Below are positions 1 through 8,079 of a stretch of DNA of 64,000 nucleotides, in pieces (position 1 is the first letter of the stretch; each line of letters opens with the position of its first letter). The stretch comes from Pelagibius sp050330205 (GTDB lineage Bacteria > Pseudomonadota > Alphaproteobacteria > Kiloniellales > Kiloniellaceae), in contig JBHJOA010000060.1 in the NCBI GenBank assembly GCA_050330205.1, positions 1 to 64,000 on the forward strand. The letters run 5' to 3'. The notes beneath the pieces were generated by a model that saw only the letters and a program-made list of their open reading frames with translations, did no database searches and was not told where the DNA came from. A program made the position numbers and the translations under genes.

Positions 1-802
1 AGAGCAACTGCTCCTTCACCGTGCGCAGGTCGACGAGGCCGCCGGTGGCGGGCGGCTTGGTGATGACGAAGCTGCCGTCGGCCTCGACCTCGGCAATGGG
101 AAAGCCGATGGCCTCGGGCAGCGGCACGTCCTTGAAGCCCGGGTCGGCGAAGTAGCCGCCGGTGACCTGCGAACCGCATTCCAGCAGATGACCCACCAGG
201 GTCCCCGCGGCAATGCGGTCGAGATCGCCCCAGGCCCAGCCGAAGTGCGCGACCAGCGGGCCGAGCGCCAGCGCCGGATCGGCAACCCGGCCGGTCACGA
301 CGACCTGCGCACCGGCGGTGATTGCCTCGGCGATGGCCGCAGCGCCGAGATAGGCGTTGGCGGAGACGATTTCGCCCGCCGGCGGCGGCAGGCCGGCGTC
401 GCCGTCCCAGAGATCCTCGGTCGCCAGATTGATCCGGTCGCGCACGTCGTCGCCGTCGACGGTGGCGATGCGCAGGGGCGGCAGGCCGAGTTCGCGGGCC
501 AGGCCGGCGATCACCGCCGCGGCGGCCCGCGGGTTGGCGCAGCCGAAGTTGCCGACGATGACGATGTCCTGCTCGGCGCAGGTCTTGAGGATGGGTCTCA
601 GGTAGTCGGCGAGCAGCGGTTCGTAGCCCAGCGCCGGATCCTGCCGGCGCGCCAGGTGGCCGAGCGCCAGCGTGCGCTCGCCGATGGTTTCAAAGATGAT
701 GGCGCCGCCGTTGCCGGCCGCGGCGATCGCTTCGACCACCGGCAGCCCCGCATCGATGCGGTCGCCCGAGAAGCCGGCGCCGGAGCCGATGCGGTAGGTC
801 AT
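1..802 (-). CDS. AtuA-family (DUF1446) protein, partial at its C-terminus
   Basis: The visible 267 residues begin MTYRIGSGAGFSGDRIDAG and run off the left edge. Glycine-rich stretches (AGNGGAIIFETIGERT, IVGNFGCANPRAAA, VTGRVADPALALGPL) are those of the acyclic terpene utilisation / DUF1446 family. That family is named after citronellol-type terpene catabolism, but most members lie in uncharacterised acyl-CoA or hydroxy-acid clusters. The ATG overlaps the stop of the upstream GntR gene (ATGA), so the two are co-translated. In many genomes this domain is fused to, or next to, the small AtuA-like domain; here that piece is encoded divergently at 1713-2117. The substrate cannot be told from sequence. 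Confidence 0.85.
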   Translation of the reverse strand, partial: MTYRIGSGAGFSGDRIDAGLPVVEAIAAAGNGGAIIFETIGERTLALGHLARRQDPALGYEPLLADYLRPILKTCAEQDIVIVGNFGCANPRAAAAVIAGLARELGLPPLRIATVDGDDVRDRINLATEDLWDGDAGLPPPAGEIVSANAYLGAAAIAEAITAGAQVVVTGRVADPALALGPLVAHFGWAWGDLDRIAAGTLVGHLLECGSQVTGGYFADPGFKDVPLPEAIGFPIAEVEADGSFVITKPPATGGLVDLRTVKEQLL

Positions 803-1530
803 GGGACGGAGGCCGCGTGGGGGACGGAGCCGGCGTCGGAGTCGGCCGCGCTGTTGGCGCGCAGGTAGAATTCCTTCGGCCAGCGGATATGGGCGCGGCA
901 GAGCCCCACCAGCCGCTTGGAGTCGCCTTGCGCGATGGCGTCGACCATCTGCCAGTGCTCGCGGATCGCGATATGCCGTAACTGGTTGTCGGCGAAACCG
1001 CGGCTGCGGATCGGCTGGGTCATCAGCGAATAGTGCTTTATGGCCGCAGCGAGCTCCGGATTGCCGGCGCCGGCGTAAAGCCGTTCGTGAAAGGCATTGT
1101 TCATTCGGAAGACCTCGACATAGCGCTGCGCGTTCGACGCCTGTTCATGCGCCGCGGCGAGAGCTTTCAGGTCCTCGATGAATTCGAGGGGCGCCGGCAG
1201 CGTCACGCGCGAGGCGGCCAGGGTCTCCAGGGCATCGCGGATCTCGTAGAGATTCTCGACTTCTTCCTGCGTAAAGTCTCGCACCCGCACGCCGCGGTTC
1301 GGCTGGCGAAGCACAAGACCTTCCTTTTCCAGCTCGTCGAGCGCGCGCCGGACGGCATGCCGCGTGGCGTCGAAGCGCAGGATGAGGTCATCCTCCACCA
1401 GGCGTTCGCGCAGGTGGAGGCGGCCCAGCATGAGGTCCATCTGCAAGACCTCATAGACCTGGCTCCAGCCCTGCGGCTGGCGCCGGCCCTCGCTGCCGGC
1501 AGCACTGGCTTTGGCAATTGCTCTGCTCAT
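799..1530 (-). CDS. GntR-family (FadR/FCD subfamily) transcriptional regulator
   Basis: A winged-helix HTH lies at about residues 22-90 (core HAVRRALDELEKEGLVLRQ, then a wing with NRGVRVRDF). An all-helical FCD effector domain follows at about 95-225 (NNAFHERLYAGAGNPEL, REHWQMVDAIAQGD). I chose the ATG at 1530 because a GGAG lies upstream and the protein then has the usual 240-250 residues; an in-frame start at 1626 would add 32 residues without family features. It overlaps the AtuA gene by 4 nt and faces the plus-strand TRAP cluster, so it is probably the local repressor answering to the acid substrate. The operator candidate is at 1588-1611. Confidence 0.9.
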   Translation of the reverse strand: MSRAIAKASAAGSEGRRQPQGWSQVYEVLQMDLMLGRLHLRERLVEDDLILRFDATRHAVRRALDELEKEGLVLRQPNRGVRVRDFTQEEVENLYEIRDALETLAASRVTLPAPLEFIEDLKALAAAHEQASNAQRYVEVFRMNNAFHERLYAGAGNPELAAAIKHYSLMTQPIRSRGFADNQLRHIAIREHWQMVDAIAQGDSKRLVGLCRAHIRWPKEFYLRANSAADSDAGSVPHAASVP

Positions 1531-1587
1531 GTTCTGGCTGTCGCTCCGCTCATGGCACCAATCTAGCCCAAAGCGATGCCCGATACA

Positions 1588-1611
1588 ATTATCGTTGACA
1601 TTATCGATAAT
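1588..1611. promoter_or_regulatory. Candidate GntR operator: ATTATCG direct repeat with a palindrome
   Basis: ATTATCG occurs at 1588-1594 and again at 1600-1606, and the second copy is part of the perfect 12-bp palindrome ATTATCGATAAT (1600-1611). It is an AT-rich patch in a GC-rich intergenic region, between the start of the GntR gene and the plus-strand TRAP cluster. This is the expected place for an autoregulatory FadR-type operator or overlapping divergent promoters. Function is inferred. Confidence 0.4.
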
Positions 1612-1641
1612 AATGCCGACCTTCAATGCGGGAGGAAAGCA

Positions 1642-1716
1642 ATGGACGTGAGAACGCGTTGCCCGGGGGAGGGTGCGGGTGTGATCCGGCTGAAATTCGC
1701 GAGGGGCGCGGCGTGA
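1642..1716 (+). CDS. Possible 24-aa leader peptide ahead of the AtuA-like gene
   Basis: A near-perfect Shine-Dalgarno (GGAGGAAAG, 1631-1639) sits just before an ATG at 1642. It opens a 24-codon frame that stops with a TGA at 1714 overlapping the GTG start (1713) of the next gene, as GTGA. The predicted peptide is short and basic (begins MDVRTRCPGEG, ends KFARGAA) and has no family I know. The strong ribosome site and the stop/start overlap suggest translational coupling, or attenuation, of the downstream operon. It could also be a chance ORF behind an SD left from an older gene start. Confidence 0.35.
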   Translation: MDVRTRCPGEGAGVIRLKFARGAA

Positions 1717-2117
1717 GTGCCATGATGCGGGCCGCTTTGCACCGGATCGCGCATGGTCGCTCGGGGGACAAGGGCAATCGTCAGAACATCTCCGTGATCG
1801 CCTACCGGCCGGAAGCCTGGCCCGTGCTGCTGAGCGAAGTCACGGAAGCGCGCGTCCACGCGCTGTTCCGCCATCGCGGCGTGACCGCGGTGCGACGCTA
1901 CGAACTGCCCAAGCTGATGGCCCTCAACTTCGTGCTGGACGACGCGCTGGAAGGCGGCGTGAACGCGGCGCTGGCGCTCGACAGCCACGGCAAGGCCGCC
2001 TCTTTCCGTCTGCTTTCCCTGGAGATCGACGTTCCCGCCGCGTTGCTGGCCGGACAGCCGCGGGGAACGGCAAGCGACATTTATCAAACAAAGCAGAAAA
2101 TGGGAGGACTGACATGA
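1713..2117 (+). CDS. AtuA-like ferredoxin-fold small protein
   Basis: A protein of about 134 residues whose core (HRIAHGRSGDKGNRQNISVI, then YELPKLMALNFVLDDALEGG) matches the small AtuA-like domain that forms the C-terminus of many DUF1446 proteins. The GTG start at 1713 is favoured by GAGGGG at 1701-1706; ATGs at 1722 or 1725 are alternatives. The stop overlaps the next ATG (ATGA at 2114-2117), so it is in one transcript with the TRAP binding protein. It probably acts with the large AtuA protein encoded divergently at the left edge. Confidence 0.75.
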   Translation: MSAMMRAALHRIAHGRSGDKGNRQNISVIAYRPEAWPVLLSEVTEARVHALFRHRGVTAVRRYELPKLMALNFVLDDALEGGVNAALALDSHGKAASFRLLSLEIDVPAALLAGQPRGTASDIYQTKQKMGGLT

Positions 2118-3079
2118 AGAAGATCGCAACTGCCCTCTTGGCGGCAGCGGTGCTCGCCACACCCGCCGCCGCGCAGACCCAGAAGCTGGCCATCGGCACG
2201 ACCTCGGCGTCGTCGAGCCACTACGGCTATTTCGTCGCCGTATCCAAGCTGATCAACGAGAAGGTTGGGAACGTCGAGGCGAACGTGGTCGAGACAGGTG
2301 CGACGCTGGACAACCTGCGCCGCCTGCAGCGCGACCAGGTCGATCTCGGCCTCGTCACCACCAATGTCGCCTACGATGTCTTCAACGGCCGTGGTGAGTT
2401 CGAGGGCAAGGCCTACAAACCGTTGATGCTCTGGGTTTATGCCTCGGCGCCGCAGAACGTGGTGGTGCGCAACGACGCCGGCATTTCGTCGCTGCAGGAT
2501 CTCGCCGGCAAGAAGTTCAATCCCGGGATCAGCGGCTCGGCCACGGAAGCGACGGCCGAGAAGGTCTTCTCGCTGCTTGGGATTGAGCCTGACTGGGCGC
2601 GCGGGTCGACCGGCGACGTCGTCAACCAGATCAAGGACAACCGGGTTATCGGTTACGTGAAGAGCGGTTCCGGCAAGCGCCTGGACGCCTCCAGCATCGA
2701 CATCGCGACCCTCACGCCGATCTCCATCGTCGGCCTGAGTGACGTGCAGGCGGCGAAGGTGCGCGAGGAATTCCCCAACCTCTCCGTGGTCGACGTGGCC
2801 GAGAACCAGGCGGGCGAGGGCTATCCGGCCTACAAGACCTGGGCCTTCGGCGTGGCGGCCGTGGCGCAGGCAGGTCTCGACGAAGAGACCGCGTACCGGA
2901 TCACAAAGGCGGTGGTCGAGGACCAGACGGCGCAGGCCGCCGCCTTCTCCGGCCTCAAGGGCAGCGACATCCCGACAATGACCATGGAACTCTCGACGAT
3001 CCCGCTGCATCCCGGGGCGGTGCGCTACTACCGGGAGATCGGCATCGAGATCCCGGAGCAGCTGCTGCCCAGCAGCTGA
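2114..3079 (+). CDS. TAXI-family TRAP transporter solute-binding protein
   Basis: A 321-residue periplasmic protein with a clear signal peptide (MKKIATALLAAAVL, cleavage after ATPAAA near residue 20). The mature part has the TAXI fold signatures: IGTTSASSSHYGYFVAVSKL near the start, and GKKFNPGISGSATEATAEKV in the middle. It delivers a carboxylate or amino-acid-like ligand to the fused permease downstream. GGGAGGA precedes the ATG, which overlaps the previous stop. A stem-loop follows the gene before the permease, a common way to keep binding protein in excess. Confidence 0.93.
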   Translation: MKKIATALLAAAVLATPAAAQTQKLAIGTTSASSSHYGYFVAVSKLINEKVGNVEANVVETGATLDNLRRLQRDQVDLGLVTTNVAYDVFNGRGEFEGKAYKPLMLWVYASAPQNVVVRNDAGISSLQDLAGKKFNPGISGSATEATAEKVFSLLGIEPDWARGSTGDVVNQIKDNRVIGYVKSGSGKRLDASSIDIATLTPISIVGLSDVQAAKVREEFPNLSVVDVAENQAGEGYPAYKTWAFGVAAVAQAGLDEETAYRITKAVVEDQTAQAAAFSGLKGSDIPTMTMELSTIPLHPGAVRYYREIGIEIPEQLLPSS

Positions 3080-3095
3080 TGGTCTGAAACCGATA

Positions 3096-3120
3096 CGGCC
3101 GGGGCGGCAAGTCCCGGCCG
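3096..3120 (+). other. Intercistronic stem-loop after the TAXI binding-protein gene
   Basis: CGGCCGGG (3096-3103) and CCCGGCCG (3113-3120) form a perfect 8-bp GC stem with a 9-nt loop. There is no T-run after it. It is best read as an mRNA-processing or 3'-protection hairpin, or a partial terminator, between binding protein and permease. Confidence 0.5.
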
Positions 3121-3134
3121 CTCAGGGGTGAGCG

Positions 3135-5045
3135 GTGATGCGTGACAACCTGCGGCGAGCCGTCGCGCTAGCGATCGGCCTGTTCATTCTTTACACCGCC
3201 GCTGCCGGGTCTTTTGACGCCCTGATCCAGCGCTCGGTGATGGTCGCGCTGGTGGTCAGCCTGGGCTTCCTCGCCTTTCCACTGAAGCTTTCCGGCTCTG
3301 CCGCGAGGTTCGGCGCGGCCGTCGACCTCGGCCTCTGGGCCGCCACGACGACGGCCTGTGTCTACGTCTCCGTCAACGCCGAAACCATCATGACCTCACT
3401 GCCGACGGCGGGGTCGCTCGACATCGCCCTGGCCGCCGTGCTCGTCGTGACTTTGCTTGAGCTGGCACGGCGCTCCGTCGGCCTCGCCTTTCCCATCCTT
3501 GTTGGCATCGGGCTGGCCTACGTCTTCTTCGGCCACTTGATCCCGGGGCGCCTCGGTCACCGCGGCTACGACATCTGGTTCGTCACCGAGACGATCCTGC
3601 TGACCGACATCGGCGTCTGGGGGTCACTCACCGGCATCGCCGCCACTATAATCGCCGCCTTTGTCCTGTTCGGCGCGGTGCTGCTGCATACCGGCGGTGG
3701 CCAGACCTTCATGGACCTCGCCCTCTTGGCCTCCGGGCGCTCGATCGGCGGCGCCGCCAAGATGGCGACCGTCGCCTCGGCCTCGTTCGGTACGGTGAAC
3801 GGTAGCGCTGTCGCCAACGTGGCGACCACCGGCACCATGACCATTCCGTTGATGAAGCGCATCGGCTACCCGGCGCCCTTCGCCGCGGCCGTGGAGGCGG
3901 TGGCCTCGACCGGCGGCCAGATCACGCCGCCGATCCTCGGTGCGGCCGCCTTCATCATGGCGGAGATGATCGGCACCGAATACCTGCGCATCGCGCTTGC
4001 CGCGCTGATCCCGGCGGCATTGTTCTATACCGGCCTCTTCACCACCATCCACCTGATCGCCCTGCGCAGGAACGTCGGCTTCGTGCCGGCCGCGGAGATT
4101 CCGTCGGCGAAGACCGCGCTGCACCCGCGGCGCCTGCTGCCGGTGATCGGTGGAATCGGCGGTCTATTGTGGATGCTGATCGCCGGACGCTCGGTCGCCT
4201 TCTCCGCCGCCTTCGGCGTCACCTGCTGTGTCGTGCCCTTCGTCGTCGGCGACCTCGCTGCGCGGCGGCAGCCGCTGGCGACACTGCGGGCGCTGCTCGA
4301 CAGCCTGGTCGAAGCTGGCAACGGCATCGTGATCATCGCTCTCATGCTGGCCGGCGCGCAGATCCTGGTTTCCCTGATCAATCTCACTGGCGTCGGTGTC
4401 ACGCTCTCCTCGCTCACCGTCGCCGTCGGCGGCGAGCACCTCTTCCTCGTCGGGCTCATCGTCGCGCTGGCCTGCCTGGTCCTGGGGATGGGTATTCCGA
4501 CGACCGCAGCCTACGTGCTGGTGGCGGCGGTCATGGCGCCGGCCCTCATTGCCATCGACGTCGAGCCGCTGGTCGCACATATGTTCGTCTTCTACTACGC
4601 GACCATCTCGGTCATCACGCCGCCGGTCTGCATCGCCGTATTCGTCGCCGCATCCGTCGCGAAGACCGACTGGTGGCCGGCTGCCGTCAACGCGGTACGC
4701 CTGGGCCTCGTCACCTACATCATTCCCTTCATGTTCCTGTCTTATCCCGGCATGCTGTGGTCCGGCAGTCCCTGGCAGATCGCCGAGGCGGTGCTGTCAG
4801 GCGTCGCGATGGTGCTGGCGACCTCGCTGCTTCTCGCCGGCACGGGGATCCGCGGCAGCCGCTGGCTGGCGGCGGCGGTCTACCTGCCGGCCGCGGTCCT
4901 CGCCATATTGCCTTCCGAGTTCGCCCTGGCGGCAGCGGTTGGCCTGACCCTCCTCGGAATCGCTTGGGGGCGGCCGTTCAGTCGGCCGAAACCTTCACCA
5001 TCGGTCAGCCAAGCGATCCCAGACGCCTCGTCTGAGTTCCGCTGA
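3135..5045 (+). CDS. Fused TRAP transporter permease (DctQ-DctM type, TAXI-associated)
   Basis: A 636-residue integral membrane protein. The N-terminal 120 residues hold four hydrophobic helices (DctQ-like), followed by a DctM-like large subunit with about a dozen helices. Typical TRAP motifs include GSAVANVATTGTMTIPLMKR, VEAVASTGGQITPPILGAAA and the GMGIPTTAAYVLVAAVMAPA loop. Such fusions pair with TAXI binding proteins, as here. Start is GTG 3135 or the adjacent ATG 3138, after AGGGGTG. It uses an ion gradient to import the ligand. Its 186-bp spacing to the next ORF suggests the operon may end here. Confidence 0.92.
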   Translation: MMRDNLRRAVALAIGLFILYTAAAGSFDALIQRSVMVALVVSLGFLAFPLKLSGSAARFGAAVDLGLWAATTTACVYVSVNAETIMTSLPTAGSLDIALAAVLVVTLLELARRSVGLAFPILVGIGLAYVFFGHLIPGRLGHRGYDIWFVTETILLTDIGVWGSLTGIAATIIAAFVLFGAVLLHTGGGQTFMDLALLASGRSIGGAAKMATVASASFGTVNGSAVANVATTGTMTIPLMKRIGYPAPFAAAVEAVASTGGQITPPILGAAAFIMAEMIGTEYLRIALAALIPAALFYTGLFTTIHLIALRRNVGFVPAAEIPSAKTALHPRRLLPVIGGIGGLLWMLIAGRSVAFSAAFGVTCCVVPFVVGDLAARRQPLATLRALLDSLVEAGNGIVIIALMLAGAQILVSLINLTGVGVTLSSLTVAVGGEHLFLVGLIVALACLVLGMGIPTTAAYVLVAAVMAPALIAIDVEPLVAHMFVFYYATISVITPPVCIAVFVAASVAKTDWWPAAVNAVRLGLVTYIIPFMFLSYPGMLWSGSPWQIAEAVLSGVAMVLATSLLLAGTGIRGSRWLAAAVYLPAAVLAILPSEFALAAAVGLTLLGIAWGRPFSRPKPSPSVSQAIPDASSEFR

Positions 5046-5231
5046 TATCCCCGAGCCGACTTGCCGCGGACCACGATCGCCCAGGGTGCAGCCATTCCTT
5101 CAAGAATGGGCACGCCCAAAGCCTAGCTGGCCTGCACCCAACCATTTGTTTGGTTACGCCTTGCAAGCCACGGCCTATACCTCCCAAAAAATGAGCGCGC
5201 CTGCGCCGTGCTCCATGGTGGAGGAATCCGC

Positions 5232-6371
5232 GTGACAGTTGTCAGTCTTGAGCTTCGCGGACAGATTGCCCGCGTGATAATAGACAATCCGCCGGTGAAC
5301 GCGCTGGGGTGCGACGTACGGGCGCGGTTGTTGGAAGTCTGCCGGTCGGTCGAGCAGGACACCTCCGTCAAAGCAGTGGTTCTTTCCTGCGCCGGAGGCA
5401 GCTTCGTCGCCGGGGCGGACATTCGCGAACTGGGCAAGGCGCCGCTCCAACCCTATCTGCCCGATGTGCTGGCGGCGATCGAGGGCTCGCGGAAGCCCTG
5501 GGTGGCGGCGATCGCCGGGACGGCGCTCGGAGGCGGTCTTGAACTGGCGATGGCCTGTCATGGACGTGTCGCTGCTGTGTCGGCGAGGCTGGGCCTGCCT
5601 GAAGTGACCCTCGGGATGATCCCTGGCTCGGGCGGCACGGTGCGATTGCCGCGCCTGGTGCCGATGAAAGCCGCCGTCGCAATGGTCACCGGCGGCAAAC
5701 CGGTGGCGGCTGAGGCCGCCTCCGACATGGGGCTGATCGACATGCTGAGCGATGGCGACCTGCTCGCCGACGCCGAGGCGTTGGCCCTTGAGCTCATGGC
5801 ACAGGAGGACCCAGTCCCGACACTGGCGAGAGAGCCTGTACCAGGCGATCCGGCGGGCTGGAGCGCGGAAGAGAGGCGCCTTGCCGAAACCGACACCCAA
5901 CTTGCCGCGGTGCTGGCGCACGAAGTCGGCCATGTCGTGGTGCGGCATCCTTCGGAACAGATGTCGCAAAGCGCCGCGATCCGGAAGGCGCTGGTTGCGG
6001 CCGGTGCAGACGAAGGTGTGGTCGGGCAGCTGGTGCAACTGGCAACCGGCGTGGGCGCGCTGTCCTTCTCGCGGCTTGCCGAGGCCGAACGCATCGGCCT
6101 GGAATACATGGCGCGTGCCGGCTACGACCCCCGCGCGGCCGTGGAGCTGCGGCAGAACATGGAGCAGGCGACTGCGGCCGGCGGCCGTCCGCCGGAAATT
6201 CTCTCGACCCATCCCGATCCACAGAGCCGGATCGCCTCAATCCGGAACGCCCTGCCCGAGGTCATGCCGGTCTACCGCGCGCAGCGGCAGAGGGCTGCGA
6301 GTGCAGGTTGGCATTTCGCGAAGCGACGCTTTCAGCGTCGTCGGGCATCCGCACTGATAATACTTTATTGA
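5232..6371 (+). CDS. Chimeric ORF: enoyl-CoA hydratase domain joined to an M48 metalloprotease tail
   Basis: Residues 1-205 are a good enoyl-CoA hydratase/isomerase domain like the N-terminus of FadJ: SFVAGADIRELG, AIAGTALGGGLELAMACHGR and GLPEVTLGMIPGSGGTVRLP. From about residue 220 the protein changes to M48 peptidase sequence: QLAAVLAHEVGHVVVRH (zinc motif HEVGH), then GLEYMARAGYDPRAAVEL and STHPDPQSRIASI. The ExEAD element carrying the third zinc ligand reads LAEAE, so the ligand Glu appears to be replaced by Leu and two residues are missing. The C-terminal tail is unrelated. GTG 5232 follows GGAGGAA well. Such a pairing is not a family I know; a deletion that fused two truncated genes in frame is the simplest explanation. 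It is probably a decayed gene. Confidence 0.75.
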   Translation: MTVVSLELRGQIARVIIDNPPVNALGCDVRARLLEVCRSVEQDTSVKAVVLSCAGGSFVAGADIRELGKAPLQPYLPDVLAAIEGSRKPWVAAIAGTALGGGLELAMACHGRVAAVSARLGLPEVTLGMIPGSGGTVRLPRLVPMKAAVAMVTGGKPVAAEAASDMGLIDMLSDGDLLADAEALALELMAQEDPVPTLAREPVPGDPAGWSAEERRLAETDTQLAAVLAHEVGHVVVRHPSEQMSQSAAIRKALVAAGADEGVVGQLVQLATGVGALSFSRLAEAERIGLEYMARAGYDPRAAVELRQNMEQATAAGGRPPEILSTHPDPQSRIASIRNALPEVMPVYRAQRQRAASAGWHFAKRRFQRRRASALIILY

Positions 6372-6534
6372 CGTGACGCTACTCCTCCGCCGCCCTTCCG
6401 CGTCGCATGCAAGATCGATAGCGTTCCAGACGTCATGACCCATGGCACAGCAACGTTCAGATGATCGCAGTGTTGCAGTTGCAAGACAGGCGCGAGTCTG
6501 TTCAACGCGCCGCGGGTCTCAAATGCGATGATGC

Positions 6535-6555
6535 AAGCGGCGTCGCCCGCTTTTT
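6535..6555 (+). terminator. Putative rho-independent terminator upstream of the eCIS operon
   Basis: AAGCGG (6535-6540), loop CGTCGC, CCGCTT (6547-6552) and a TTTTT tract (6551-6555) make a short stem-loop with a U-run on the plus strand. It would close transcription from the chimeric ORF before the injection-system operon. It lies in the 360-bp gene-free stretch 6372-6731, in which I see no convincing gene on either strand. Confidence 0.45.
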
Positions 6556-6642
6556 GTCACACCAACCGCGGTGGGCGGAGAGCACGATGCGGACCGAGGG
6601 GGAGAGTGGAGCAGGGATCCACACTCTTTGAGTCTACGTCCG

Positions 6643-6658
6643 GTCAGCGTTCGCTGAC
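6643..6658. promoter_or_regulatory. Inverted repeat about 75 bp upstream of the eCIS operon
   Basis: GTCAGCGTTCGCTGAC has perfect 7-bp arms around a TT centre. It lies between the terminator candidate and the first eCIS gene (ATG 6732), a position suited to an operator or a 5'-UTR hairpin controlling the 25-kb operon. No sigma-70-like promoter could be called with confidence. Confidence 0.35.
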
Positions 6659-6731
6659 TCGGCTTTCCCTTGGATGACGGCGCAGGCAGCGCAGCAGCTT
6701 TAATCGTGCTGAGCGGAGTGCGTGGTTTTCC

Positions 6732-7307
6732 ATGATTCACGAAGCGCTCGCGTATATTCGCCGCGAACTGCGCGACCGGCTGCCGGTCGCCGACGCCGAA
6801 GTCATGATCGAGAGCGCGCGTGTTCTGGCCAGTCAGAATAACGCGCAGGGTGCCTACATTACGCTCGTCAACGTCGAAGAGGAGCCGGCGCTGCGTAACC
6901 TGCCGGCGGTCGAGCGCATCGGCGGCGCGTTGCAGCGGCAGGAACCGCCGATCCATCTGAACATCTACTTGCTGTTCTCATTCGAGTTTCAGACCTACGA
7001 GACCAGCCTGCTGCATCTCTCCAACACCATCGGGTTGTTTCAGGAGAAGCGCGTTTACACCGCCGGTACCTCCAGCGCGACGAATCCGTTTCCCACAGGC
7101 CTCGAGAAGCTGATTTTCGAGCTGCACAACACAAACTTTGAGGCCTTGAACAACCTATGGGGTGTGATGGGCGGTGCCTATTTCCCCTCGGTCATCTACA
7201 AGGTGCGCATGGTGCGCATCCAGGCGGCTCAGCAGGGACCGGCCGACGAGATCACCACCATCGACTTCAATACCTCGCAGAAATCCGCGGGGGGCGGCGG
7301 CACATGA
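6732..7307 (+). CDS. DUF4255 protein, eCIS tube-cap/terminator (Afp16/Pvc16-like)
   Basis: A 191-residue protein starting MIHEALAYIRRELRDRL, with the family's central block HLNIYLLFSFEFQTYETSLL and C-terminal half with NNLWGVMGGAYFPSVIYKVR. DUF4255 proteins cap the distal end of the tube and sheath in Afp/PVC particles, setting the end of the contractile tail. Its length is normal. Most eCIS loci put this gene near the 3' end; here it is first. The stop overlaps the next ATG (ATGA). The C-terminal GGGGT tail is low complexity. Confidence 0.9.
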   Translation: MIHEALAYIRRELRDRLPVADAEVMIESARVLASQNNAQGAYITLVNVEEEPALRNLPAVERIGGALQRQEPPIHLNIYLLFSFEFQTYETSLLHLSNTIGLFQEKRVYTAGTSSATNPFPTGLEKLIFELHNTNFEALNNLWGVMGGAYFPSVIYKVRMVRIQAAQQGPADEITTIDFNTSQKSAGGGGT

Positions 7308-8050
7308 GCCGGGTCATCGCCTATCGCCGCTTCATCGAGGTACGTCTGGAAAACGACGGCGGGCAGCCGATTGCGGCTTTTGACATACAACCGACGGCGG
7401 CGACGCGGCAGCGCCTCTCGCTGCACCGCCTGTTGGCGCGCCCGCAGCGAGACGGCCTGGCGCTCTATTATCAGACCAACCCGCAGTCGGTGCCGCCGCT
7501 GCTGGGCGAGATCACAGCGCGCCGGCGCTTCAGCTTCACCCTGCACCTGCGCGAGCCGGACTTCTTCAAACGCCACCACCCGGACTTCACCGAGGCGACC
7601 GGTGCGGGCCTGCAACTCGACAACCTCGACGGTGCTGGCGCGGTGCTGCCCGACGGCGCACGGCTCAGCGCCGGGGCGACGGTTGCCGCCGCTGATGCCG
7701 TCGACATTGGCCGGCGCAACTTCGCGGTGCTCGTCGACCTGACGGCCTCCGCTCCCACCGCAGTGGAGGCGCGCGAGGCGGTGTCCGCCGCGCTGGTCCA
7801 GTCGGCCGCGATCACGGCGCCGGGCGGGGCGGCTGCCGCCTCGGTGGCGCTCGACCTTTCGCTCAGTTCCGACGTGCTGTTCCGCGTCGCCGAGGTGCCT
7901 CCCGGCCCGCTCGACCGGCGCGCTTACGCCGACGACGGCGTCGCCTCGGCGGGCGCCGCGGGCGTGATCGACCTTTACTGGGAGACGGCACAGACCGCCG
8001 CCCCGGATCCTGCCGGCGTGGTCTACCGCGCCGTGTTCCAGCGGCGCTGA
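7304..8050 (+). CDS. Uncharacterised eCIS protein, second gene of the operon
   Basis: A protein of 248 residues, translationally coupled to the cap gene by ATGA. It starts MSRVIAYRRFIEVRLEND and appears mostly beta: an N-terminal block to about 90 with LSLHRLLARPQRDGLALYYQ and FSFTLHLREPDFF, an Ala-rich middle (about 110-185), and a C-terminal block with LSSDVLFRVAEVPPGPLDRR and GVIDLYWE. There is no signal peptide or membrane segment. I know no named family. Its place between cap and sheath suggests a structural or assembly part at the distal end; that is inference. Confidence 0.7.
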   Translation: MSRVIAYRRFIEVRLENDGGQPIAAFDIQPTAATRQRLSLHRLLARPQRDGLALYYQTNPQSVPPLLGEITARRRFSFTLHLREPDFFKRHHPDFTEATGAGLQLDNLDGAGAVLPDGARLSAGATVAAADAVDIGRRNFAVLVDLTASAPTAVEAREAVSAALVQSAAITAPGGAAAASVALDLSLSSDVLFRVAEVPPGPLDRRAYADDGVASAGAAGVIDLYWETAQTAAPDPAGVVYRAVFQRR

Positions 8051-8079
8051 GGCGCAAAGCCAGAGAACGGAGAGGCCCT

